Source of the DNA: Gordonia sp. (in: high G+C Gram-positive bacteria)
GTDB taxonomy: Bacteria > Actinomycetota > Actinomycetes > Mycobacteriales > Mycobacteriaceae
NCBI GenBank assembly: GCA_030152405.1
Contig: JASLJL010000209.1
Coordinates: forward strand, 1-12,228
DNA: 12,228 bases
Direction of reading: 5' to 3'
Below are positions 1 to 6,279 of the stretch, in pieces. Numbering within the stretch: position 1 is the stretch's first letter; the number at the start of each line of letters is the position of its first letter. Below the pieces are notes generated by a model. That model did not search any database and had not been told where the DNA came from. It saw only the letters and a list, made by a program, of their open reading frames with translations. The translations under genes were made by a program, and so were the position numbers.

Positions 1-35
1 CACCAGGCGTCGACGTGGTGCGCTTCCCCGCCTGA
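1..35 (+). CDS. 3' end of an upstream gene (partial, product unknown)
   Basis: One forward frame reads ...PGVDVVRFPA and stops at TGA 33-35. Only about ten residues are inside the window, so no product can be named. The reason to believe this frame is that its stop codon falls inside a perfect hairpin (27-50), a common arrangement at actinobacterial gene ends, and that the next gene rightwards is on the opposite strand, leaving a convergent pair. The other two forward frames have no early stop with comparable support. This is inference from context. Confidence 0.4.
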   Translation, partial: PGVDVVRFPA

Positions 36-50
36 GACGGATCAGGCGGG
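27..50 (+). terminator. Perfect 9-bp hairpin overlapping a stop codon
   Basis: Arms CCCGCCTGA (27-35) and TCAGGCGGG (42-50) are perfectly complementary around a 6-nt loop. No T-run follows, which is usual for intrinsic terminators in high-GC actinobacteria. It probably ends the plus-strand transcript entering from the left, and being symmetric could also stop leftward transcription. Confidence 0.55.
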
Positions 51-77
51 ACCACCGCCATGCCCACGCCGTCTTCC

Positions 78-287
78 GGTGGTTGAGCCGTGTCGAAACC
101 ACTCCCAGCGCACGGCACCTGGTTTCGACTCGACGCCTCGCCTGGCGGCTCGGTGTCGGCTCAACCACCGAACAACCGAACCGCCGCACCGGTGGTTGAG
201 CCGGGACCGGAGCGCCAGCGGAGGACCCGCGTCGAAACCACACTCACCTCGCCTGGCGGCTCGGAGTCGGCTCGACCACCGAACAAC
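78..287. repeat. Cluster of actinobacterial extragenic palindromic repeats
   Basis: The recurring unit begins GGTGGTTGAGCCG and ends GTCGAAACCAC. A short copy with almost no interior lies at 78-102. A full reverse copy lies at 120-169, a full forward copy at 191-241 and a truncated reverse copy at 249-280. The 120-169 and 191-241 copies face each other and could fold into one long stem. Separately, 136-176 and 247-287 are 41-bp direct repeats with two mismatches, 111 bp apart. Similar elements are scattered between genes in Gordonia and related genera, as I recall. The cluster fills the otherwise gene-free stretch between convergent genes; I see no credible coding frame in it. Confidence 0.75.
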
Positions 288-307
288 GCCGGTCGAGACG
301 AACCGGC
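288..307 (-). terminator. Candidate terminator after the aldehyde dehydrogenase gene
   Basis: GCCGGT (288-293) and ACCGGC (302-307) form a 6-bp GC-rich stem with an 8-nt loop, beginning 14 bp downstream of the leftward aldehyde dehydrogenase stop codon (322-324). There is no T-run. Position and symmetry are the only support. Confidence 0.35.
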
Positions 308-321
308 CGGAGGCGGACGTC

Positions 322-1695
322 CTATTTGGCGACGCGGCGGAGCTTCACGTTGGCGAACTCGCCGAGACCCCACTGGCCGAGTTCGCGGCCGTAGCCGGAC
401 TGCTTCACGCCGCCGAACGGGAGGCCCGGGAGCGAAGTGCCGTGCTCGTTGACCATCGCGTTGCCGACATCAAGACGCTCGGCGATCTCCTTGCCGCGTT
501 CGACGTCGGACGTCCACACCGAACCGGTGAGGCCGTACTCGACGTCGTTGGCGAGCGCGACCGCCTCCTCGTCGGTGGCGACCGAGTAGACGACGGCCAC
601 GGGACCGAAGATCTCCTCGCTGTACAGGTTCATGTCCGGTGTGACACCGGTGATGACACCCGGCGACATGAACGCACCCGGGCCGTCGAGCGCCGCGCCA
701 CCGGTGTGCAGCGTGGCACCCTGGCTGACGGCCTCCTCGACCTGCCGGACCACTTCGTCACGCGCAGCGATCGACGACAGCGGCCCGACGAACGTCGACG
801 CCTCGGCCGGGTCCCCCACTGCGAGTGCGTTCACGCCGTCGATGAGGCCGGCGACGAAGTCGTCGTACAGGTCTTCCTTGACGATGAAACGCTTGGGCGA
901 GTTGCAGGCCTGGCCCGCGTTCATCATCCGCATGCCCGCCGCCTTTGCGCCGGCCGAGCGTGCGTCGTCACTGTCGAGAACGATGAAAGCGTCCGAACCG
1001 CCGAGCTCGAGAACCGACTTCTTCAGGTTGCTCGCGGCGATCTGGGCCACCGCGGCGCCCGCGCGGCTGCTGCCGGTGAGCGAGACGCCCTGGATGCGAC
1101 GGTCGGCGATCATCGTCGCCGCCTGCTCGTTGGTCGCGTAGACGTTGATGTAAGCGTCTGTCGGCACCCCGGCGGCATGCGCGATCTCTTCCATCAGCGC
1201 CGACGACTCCGCACAGATCGGCGCGTGCTTGAGCACGATCACGTTGCCCAGCAGCAGGTTCGGAGCGACGAATCGGGCCACCTGGTAGTAGGGGAAGTTC
1301 CACGGCATGATGCCGAGAATCGGGCCGACCGGCACACTCGTGACCGACGACTCCGCGGCCCCCTGCGGATCGAGCTGCTTGGTCTCCAGGAGCGCGGGAC
1401 CGTTCTCCGCGTACCAGTCGTAGATCATCGAGGTCAGCGCCAGCTCACCACCGGCCTGCGGCAGCGGCTTGCCCATCTCCTTCGAGATCACCGCGCCCAG
1501 TTCCGCGGCACGGTCTCGGTAGGCCTGAGCGGTGGCCCGCAGCACCGCCACACGCTCGTCGATCGAGGAGGTGCGCCACGACTGGTAGGCCGCCGCGGAG
1601 CGTGCGAGGATCGGCTCGATCTGGTCGTCCGAGAGGGTCTCGAACTCCTTCTCGACGGTTCCGGTGGTCGGATTCGCTGTCACATAAGACGTCAT
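322..1695 (-). CDS. gabD1: NAD(P)-dependent succinate-semialdehyde dehydrogenase (GabD1-like)
   Basis: Aldehyde dehydrogenase superfamily member, 457 aa, that would oxidise succinate semialdehyde (or a similar aldehyde) to the acid in the cytoplasm. Visible landmarks are the PWNFPYYQ cofactor-site motif, the LKHAP motif typical of GabD1-type enzymes, the general base in LELGGSDA (Glu230), the nucleophile in NAGQACNSPKR (Cys264) and EEIFGPV near the C-terminus. All catalytic positions are intact and the 34-residue Glu-Cys spacing is normal. I start it at the ATG at 1695 (MTSYVTANP), which gives the usual GabD1 length; an in-frame ATG at 1707 would add four residues, and neither has a strong ribosome site. 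It starts 20 nt after the stop of the acyltransferase-like gene, so the two probably form one transcript. The superfamily call is firm, substrate specificity less so. Confidence 0.85.
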   Translation of the reverse strand: MTSYVTANPTTGTVEKEFETLSDDQIEPILARSAAAYQSWRTSSIDERVAVLRATAQAYRDRAAELGAVISKEMGKPLPQAGGELALTSMIYDWYAENGPALLETKQLDPQGAAESSVTSVPVGPILGIMPWNFPYYQVARFVAPNLLLGNVIVLKHAPICAESSALMEEIAHAAGVPTDAYINVYATNEQAATMIADRRIQGVSLTGSSRAGAAVAQIAASNLKKSVLELGGSDAFIVLDSDDARSAGAKAAGMRMMNAGQACNSPKRFIVKEDLYDDFVAGLIDGVNALAVGDPAEASTFVGPLSSIAARDEVVRQVEEAVSQGATLHTGGAALDGPGAFMSPGVITGVTPDMNLYSEEIFGPVAVVYSVATDEEAVALANDVEYGLTGSVWTSDVERGKEIAERLDVGNAMVNEHGTSLPGLPFGGVKQSGYGRELGQWGLGEFANVKLRRVAK

Positions 1696-1715
1696 GCGCC
1701 CGACCATACGCCGAC

Positions 1716-3011
1716 TTATGACCCGTCGGTCCGAATCTGCGCGAGCTCGGTGAAGACACTGGTCAAGCGTGCGACGTACTCGTCTACACCGCTCGCGACC
1801 GGGCCCCCGGCATTGACCGAGACAGTGAGGGTGTCACCGATCCGGTGAACTCCGTGCGTGAGACTGTGTGCGCTCGACAGCGCGGGGAATCCTGCGGTGA
1901 ACCGGACTGCGCCTCCGCCGAGCGTCAGATCGGCCGGACCTCTGTGCACCGATGAGACCACTGTCCAGCCGGCGACCGACGTAGGTGACGACGCACCCGC
2001 CCCGAGCCGAGCCGCCGTCGCCGCGAGGACAGCGGGCGCCGAATTCGCGGCCCGGCGGGACGCCGCACGACCGGCAGAGGACACGCGGGACCGCGCTGCC
2101 GAGATCTCGTCGGCGATCAGTGCCGCGCGTCGCCCGCGATCGCGGACGTCCGCGTGCAGACCGATGCCGACCGTCTGGAAACTGTTGCGCGCCGGCTGCT
2201 CCCGCTGATCGTCGAACGCGACGGTCAGCTCCACCGACGAGTCCCGACGCGGCGCCCCCAGGAAACTCGGCAGCACCTCGGCGATGCCGACCAGCACGCC
2301 GACCGTCGCAGACCTCCCGGCCACCCGCAGCGGAGGGGCGTCGACGGTGATCGTCCGAAGCTCACGCGACCCGCTCACTCCGACGTTCGCTCGTGTCGGT
2401 GCCACGTCGACGCGCCCACCGACCGGCTCACCGTTCGCCCACACCGCGAGACCGCGGACCGTCGCGCGCAGCAGGTGCGGTCCGATCAACGCGCCGGCGC
2501 GTACAGACGCCAGTCGAGTGTCGTGGATCGACACGGGCTCATCCCGCACCAGGGGTGCGGGTCCGCCGCCGAAGAGGGCACGGGCGATCGACGACACCCG
2601 GCGACCGTCACCGATCGCGTGTGAGATCTGCAGCACGGCGACTCGCGCTCGGCCGTCCACCCGCGGGACGCCTCCGACATCGGTGAACACGTGGATCCGC
2701 CACAGCGCCGATGACTCGTGCAGCGGACGGAGCCGGGCGACCGAGGCAAGACACGCGGGCCAGTCGTCACCGGCTGCGAGGACGATCGCGTCGTCTCGGA
2801 TCGGTGCAGGCACCCACCGCGGAAAGTCGAGGTCGCCGGGCACGTCGCGGACGTCCAGATGCAGATCGGCGATGGCCGCCGCACGTCGACGCAGCTCACC
2901 GACGACTGTCGACGGTCCGACGGAGTCGAAGGCGAAGAGCAGGAACTGGTCGTTCGACGCGTTCCGGCCCGCCCAGTACATGGCAGCGTCAGCGGGCGCC
3001 ATGGAGTACAT
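1716..3011 (-). CDS. WS/DGAT-like acyltransferase (divergent)
   Basis: 431 aa. Resembles the wax ester synthase/acyl-CoA:diacylglycerol acyltransferase family, which esterifies fatty acyl-CoA to alcohols or diacylglycerol for storage lipid. The N-terminus MYSMAPADAAMYWAGRN parallels the family's opening. The active-site motif HHxxxDG appears as ISHAIGDGRR (His131, Asp135, Gly136): the second histidine and the Asp-Gly remain, the first histidine is Ser. The C-terminal part (VVSSVHRGPADLTLGG, then ...GDTLTVSVNAGG) matches the usual layout of the family's second domain. The conserved Asn-Asp motif that normally follows is not visible where expected, so activity or substrate may differ. The ATG at 3011 is chosen because GGAAGGA (3017-3023) sits 5 nt upstream; an in-frame ATG at 3041 has no such site. 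First gene of a probable two-gene operon with the aldehyde dehydrogenase. Confidence 0.7.
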   Translation of the reverse strand: MYSMAPADAAMYWAGRNASNDQFLLFAFDSVGPSTVVGELRRRAAAIADLHLDVRDVPGDLDFPRWVPAPIRDDAIVLAAGDDWPACLASVARLRPLHESSALWRIHVFTDVGGVPRVDGRARVAVLQISHAIGDGRRVSSIARALFGGGPAPLVRDEPVSIHDTRLASVRAGALIGPHLLRATVRGLAVWANGEPVGGRVDVAPTRANVGVSGSRELRTITVDAPPLRVAGRSATVGVLVGIAEVLPSFLGAPRRDSSVELTVAFDDQREQPARNSFQTVGIGLHADVRDRGRRAALIADEISAARSRVSSAGRAASRRAANSAPAVLAATAARLGAGASSPTSVAGWTVVSSVHRGPADLTLGGGAVRFTAGFPALSSAHSLTHGVHRIGDTLTVSVNAGGPVASGVDEYVARLTSVFTELAQIRTDGS

Positions 3012-3035
3012 CAGGATCCTTCCACCCCACCTGAA

Positions 3036-3053
3036 TGCCATCGGCCAATGGCA
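3036..3053. promoter_or_regulatory. Inverted repeat in the divergent promoter region
   Basis: TGCCAT (3036-3041) and ATGGCA (3048-3053) are perfect 6-bp arms with a 6-nt spacer, centred in the 60-bp gap between the leftward acyltransferase-like gene (start 3011) and the rightward fusion gene (start 3072). The position suits an operator acting on both promoters. No clear -35/-10 pair is visible. The regulator is unknown. Confidence 0.4.
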
Positions 3054-3071
3054 ACGTGGGAACGTAGCGTC

Positions 3072-5447
3072 ATGGCAATCACGTCCGCCGGCGACATCGA
3101 TCCGGCAACTCCCGTCATCGTAGGCGTCGGTCAGGCGTCCGAACGTCTCGGCGACGCCGACTACCGCGGAGTCGGCGAAGCCGATCTGGCCGCCGACGCC
3201 GTCCGTGCCGCCTTCGCCGACACCGGGATCGACACCGCGCAGATCGCGGCGCTGATCGACGTCGCGGCGGCTGTGCGGTCGTTCGAGAAGTCCAGCCCCG
3301 CGTCGTCCTCACCGCTCGGTCGGCCGAACAACATGCCGCGGGCCGTCGCCGTCCGAACCGGCATGGTTCCCCGTCGGGCAGTCGAAGAGGTGACCGGCGG
3401 CCAGAGCCCGCAGCACCTCGTCACCGAGTTCGCCACTGAGATCTCGCTCGGCCGCACCGACGCGGTCGTGCTGTTTGGCGCCGAGGTCATGTCGACGGTT
3501 CGCGCCGCCCTCAAGCAGGAGGAGCGACCCGACTTCACCGAGAACGTCGACGGTCAACTCGAAGACCGCGGCTACCAGATCGCGGGACTCACCTCGATCG
3601 ACGAGGTGAAGCACGGCGTCGTGATCCCGATTGCGCAGTACTCCCTGCTCGAGAACGCTCGCCGGCACCGACTGGGCATGTCGCAGTCCGAGTACGCGAC
3701 CGACATGGGCGAGCTGTTCGCGCCGATGACCCGTGTGGCCGAGGCGAATCCTCACGCGGCGAGCACCCATGTGCATTCCGCCGACGCCCTCGCCGTGCCG
3801 ACCGACGAGAACCGGCGCGTCTCTGTGCCGTACACACGTCGCCTGGTGTCTCGAGATCAGGTCAACCAGGCCGCCGCAGTGGTGCTCATGTCGGCGGGCG
3901 CCGCGACGCAGGCCGGCATCGATCCGTCACGGTGGGTATTCCTCCACGGTTACTCCGACCTGCGCGAACCACCTCTGCTCGAGCGTCCGGACCTGTCCCG
4001 GTCGCCCGCTGCCGCCGCGGCCCTCGACGCGGCGCTGGAGATGGCGGGCATCGGGATCAGCGACGTCTCGGCGCTCGACCTGTACAGCTGCTTCCCGATC
4101 GCCGTCTCGAACGCCGCCGACGCACTCGGCCTCACCGCCGACGACCCGCGCGGCCTGACCGTGACCGGCGGCCTCCCCTACTTCGGCGGTCCCGGCAACA
4201 ACTACTCGATGCATGCGATCGTCGAGATCGTCGCCCGCGCCCGCCGTGCACCCGGGTCGTTCGGGCTCGTCGCCGCCAACGGCGGCGTGATGAGCAAGTA
4301 CTCGGTCGGGGTGTACTCGACGACGCCGCGGGCGCTGCCGTCGTCGACCTCGGACGATGTGCAGGCCGAGCTGGACGTGGCGCCCCGCGTCGAGATCAGC
4401 CGGTACGCCGACGGTCGGGCGACGATCGAGACGTTCACCGTCCTCAATCCAGACCGGGACGACCGTGCCGGGACGGTGATCGGACGACTGTACGACGGGA
4501 CCCGGTTCATCGCGACCGCCGACGGCGACGCTCTGCTCGATCTGCTGACCGGACCGAGCGATCCCATCGGCCAGACCGTGTACGCACGTTCGTCGGCCTC
4601 TCGGAATGTCGTGACCGCGGGCCGCGCCGAGCTCGACGAACGCCATCCGCGGCCCGTCGTCGGTTTCGCCGACGACTACCAGGATCTCCTCGTCCGACGG
4701 GACGGACACGTCCTCGAAGTGGTGATCAACCGTCCCGACTCCCGCAACGCGATCAGTCCGGCCACCAACGCCGAGCTCGACGCCGTCTTCGACGCGTACT
4801 TCGCGGACCCGGATCTCTGGGTCGCGATCCTCACCGGCGCCGGAGACAAGGCGTTCTCCTCCGGCAACGACCTCGCCGCCAGTGCCGGCGGAAGCGGCCT
4901 GTCGATGCCGGAGAACGGGTTCGCGGGCCTCACCGCGCGGCGTCACCTGCCCAAGCCGGTGATCGCGGCCGTGAACGGCTTCGCCCTCGGCGGGGGTCTG
5001 GAGATCGCCCTCGCCTGTCACGTGATCGTCGCCGACGAGAAGGCCACATTCGGACTACCGGAGGTCAAAGTCGGGCTGGTCGCCGCGGCAGGCGGTCTCG
5101 TCCGCCTTCCCCGCGTGCTTCCGCCGGCGCTCGCGCGGGACATGATCCTCACCGGCCGCCGCATCGACGCCGACGAGGCCCTGGCTCACGGCCTGGTCTC
5201 ACGCGTCGCTCCACACGGCGACGTCCTCGACCTCGCCCGGTCGGTCGCACAGGAGATCCTGGCGGCGTCACCCGTCGCGGTTCGCTCGTCGATCAGCACC
5301 ATCTCGGGCGCCGACGCCGAATCCGACACGGTGACGGCCGTGCGGAACAGCCTCGAGGTCCTCAACACGGTCCTCGTCAGTGAAGACACTCGCGAGGGCA
5401 TCATGGCGTTCGTCCAGAAGCGCCGGCCGAACTGGTCCGGAAGGTAG
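3072..5447 (+). CDS. Thiolase-like (TLP1-type) / enoyl-CoA hydratase fusion protein
   Basis: A single uninterrupted 791-aa frame with two modules. Residues about 10-425 are a thiolase fold, opening PVIVGVGQASER. About 430-515 fits the extra C-terminal domain of mycobacterial thiolase-like protein type 1. About 534-791 is a complete crotonase domain with the oxyanion-hole segment FSSGNDLAA, NGFALGGGLE and FGLPEVKVG. Glu644 and Glu664 occupy the positions of the two catalytic glutamates of enoyl-CoA hydratase with the normal 20-residue spacing, so hydratase activity is plausible. The thiolase half lacks the nucleophilic cysteine (VTGGQSPQ replaces the usual N-N-N-C-S-T-G) and has GGPGNNYSMH where a CxG motif is expected; Cys340 in DLYSCFP is its only cysteine. 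Ordinary thiolysis is therefore doubtful. Start ATG 3072 has GTGGGAA 9 nt upstream; ATG 3048 is an alternative. Likely acts on acyl-CoA; substrate unknown. Confidence 0.8.
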   Translation: MAITSAGDIDPATPVIVGVGQASERLGDADYRGVGEADLAADAVRAAFADTGIDTAQIAALIDVAAAVRSFEKSSPASSSPLGRPNNMPRAVAVRTGMVPRRAVEEVTGGQSPQHLVTEFATEISLGRTDAVVLFGAEVMSTVRAALKQEERPDFTENVDGQLEDRGYQIAGLTSIDEVKHGVVIPIAQYSLLENARRHRLGMSQSEYATDMGELFAPMTRVAEANPHAASTHVHSADALAVPTDENRRVSVPYTRRLVSRDQVNQAAAVVLMSAGAATQAGIDPSRWVFLHGYSDLREPPLLERPDLSRSPAAAAALDAALEMAGIGISDVSALDLYSCFPIAVSNAADALGLTADDPRGLTVTGGLPYFGGPGNNYSMHAIVEIVARARRAPGSFGLVAANGGVMSKYSVGVYSTTPRALPSSTSDDVQAELDVAPRVEISRYADGRATIETFTVLNPDRDDRAGTVIGRLYDGTRFIATADGDALLDLLTGPSDPIGQTVYARSSASRNVVTAGRAELDERHPRPVVGFADDYQDLLVRRDGHVLEVVINRPDSRNAISPATNAELDAVFDAYFADPDLWVAILTGAGDKAFSSGNDLAASAGGSGLSMPENGFAGLTARRHLPKPVIAAVNGFALGGGLEIALACHVIVADEKATFGLPEVKVGLVAAAGGLVRLPRVLPPALARDMILTGRRIDADEALAHGLVSRVAPHGDVLDLARSVAQEILAASPVAVRSSISTISGADAESDTVTAVRNSLEVLNTVLVSEDTREGIMAFVQKRRPNWSGR

Positions 5448-5452
5448 CCGGA
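5436..5452. terminator. Small hairpin between convergent genes
   Basis: TCCGG (5436-5440) and CCGGA (5448-5452) pair around a 7-nt loop that contains the TAG stop of the fusion gene. The opposing gene ends only 11 bp away. A short bidirectional terminator is possible, but a 5-bp stem is easily found by chance in DNA of this composition. Confidence 0.25.
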
Positions 5453-5458
5453 GGCGGC

Positions 5459-6187
5459 TCAGGCGGACAGCGCGGCCTCGAACCAGTTGGAGAACTCGCA
5501 GGCGAGATGCCATCGATGCCCGGAGATCACGCCCTGCAGCATCGGCAGCGGGAACTCGACCAGCAGCCGCGCGTGGACGCCGGTGTCGGTGTCGCGGAAC
5601 TGATGACGGACGCCCCCGATCGGGCGACCCGTCGAACTGAGCGCGACGCCGTCGAGCCGTACCGGGAACTGCGGGTCGATCGGAGTGACCAGGCTCGACA
5701 CGTCGTCGTAGTCGATGTCGAAGAGCGCGGCGAACGGACTGCCCCCATTGGTCTCCAGCACCTGCTGGCGGCCGTCGGCCATCCGAAGGACGAAGTGGTC
5801 CGGACAGGCGCGTTCCATCGCGTCCTGGTCGGACGAGAACGTGATCTCGGTGAACCAGTCGGCGAACTGCTGCGCCGTGCCGCCGGGCACGTCGAGTTCG
5901 CTGACGCAGATGCGTCGGCGACGACTGACGGACGCCTGCGCGCGCCCGACGACGTCGGCGATCCGGGAGTCCCGCGAGAGACGACGCAGGATCTCGTCGT
6001 CACCGAGTGCCCGCTTGGTCTGCAGCCAGACCTCGCGGCGTTCGCTGATCGGCATTCGGCTCGGCGCCGCGACGCCGAGCTTCTTCGCGGCGGCGTCGAT
6101 TCGAAGGTCCTCCCACGCGAGCACGTCGGCGCGAGCAACCTGCCGGCCGTTGATCGTCGCGGTGATGTCGAGTTCAGGCACGGCCAT
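5459..6187 (-). CDS. Conserved-looking protein of unknown function
   Basis: 242 aa, product not recognised. It begins MAVPELDITATINGRQV and is soluble in appearance: no signal peptide or membrane segment. An acidic/basic N-terminal half with many Arg and Lys (for example SERREVWLQTKRALGDDEI) is followed by a mixed half with PDHFVLRMADGRQQVLETN and FPVRLDGVALS, ending in an aromatic stretch (SGHRWHLACEFSNWFEA). I start it at ATG 6187 because the protein-like composition begins there; AGGG lies 6 nt upstream and a strong palindrome just beyond. The frame stays open upstream to 6532, but that part is arginine-rich shadow of the opposite-strand gene. It is divergent from a TetR regulator, so regulation by that TetR through the 6197-6219 palindrome is the obvious inference. 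Codon usage looks native. Confidence 0.75.
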   Translation of the reverse strand: MAVPELDITATINGRQVARADVLAWEDLRIDAAAKKLGVAAPSRMPISERREVWLQTKRALGDDEILRRLSRDSRIADVVGRAQASVSRRRRICVSELDVPGGTAQQFADWFTEITFSSDQDAMERACPDHFVLRMADGRQQVLETNGGSPFAALFDIDYDDVSSLVTPIDPQFPVRLDGVALSSTGRPIGGVRHQFRDTDTGVHARLLVEFPLPMLQGVISGHRWHLACEFSNWFEAALSA

Positions 6188-6196
6188 CTCAATCCC

Positions 6197-6219
6197 TAAC
6201 GCTAGGTTACCTATCGTTA
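6197..6219. promoter_or_regulatory. 23-bp palindromic operator, likely bound by the adjacent TetR regulator
   Basis: Arms TAACGCTAGG (6197-6206) and CCTATCGTTA (6210-6219) are inverted copies with one mismatch around a 3-nt centre. It is noticeably AT-richer than its surroundings and lies between the divergent starts at 6187 and 6280, only 10 nt upstream of the leftward ATG, where it would overlap the promoter or initiation region. Length, symmetry and position are typical of a TetR-family operator controlling both its own gene and a divergent target. Confidence 0.7.
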
Positions 6220-6229
6220 ACGACACGCT

Positions 6230-6242
6230 AAGCGAGTCGCTT
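6230..6242. promoter_or_regulatory. Second short palindrome in the same divergent region
   Basis: AAGCGA (6230-6235) and TCGCTT (6237-6242) are perfect 6-bp arms around a single base. It lies 11 bp from the larger palindrome and 38 bp before the TetR start codon. Its sequence differs from the larger site, so if functional it would bind a different protein or form a leader hairpin. Could be chance. Confidence 0.3.
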
Positions 6243-6279
6243 CGCCACGTCAACGCCTGCGCCGGGAAGGATGGAGACC

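Noticed and set aside
79..1848. Long plus-strand open frame of 589 codons opposite the aldehyde dehydrogenase gene
   Set aside because: Arg/His-rich translation with no domain, caused by high GC on the antisense strand. The minus-strand frame has complete aldehyde dehydrogenase motifs.
2718..3071. Upstream extension of the fusion gene
   Set aside because: It overlaps the acyltransferase-like gene antisense and lacks family similarity; PVIVGVGQ begins shortly after ATG 3072.
4600..4700. Possible frameshift or missed stop creating an artificial thiolase-hydratase fusion
   Set aside because: Frame and GC-rich third positions continue smoothly through the junction, and a linker of normal composition joins the domains. 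Kept as a test in the findings rather than called an error.
3927..5021. 364-codon minus-strand and 483-codon plus-strand open frames within the fusion gene
   Set aside because: Both are Arg- or Gly-rich shadows. Neither has a ribosome site or recognisable motif, and the fusion frame explains the region.
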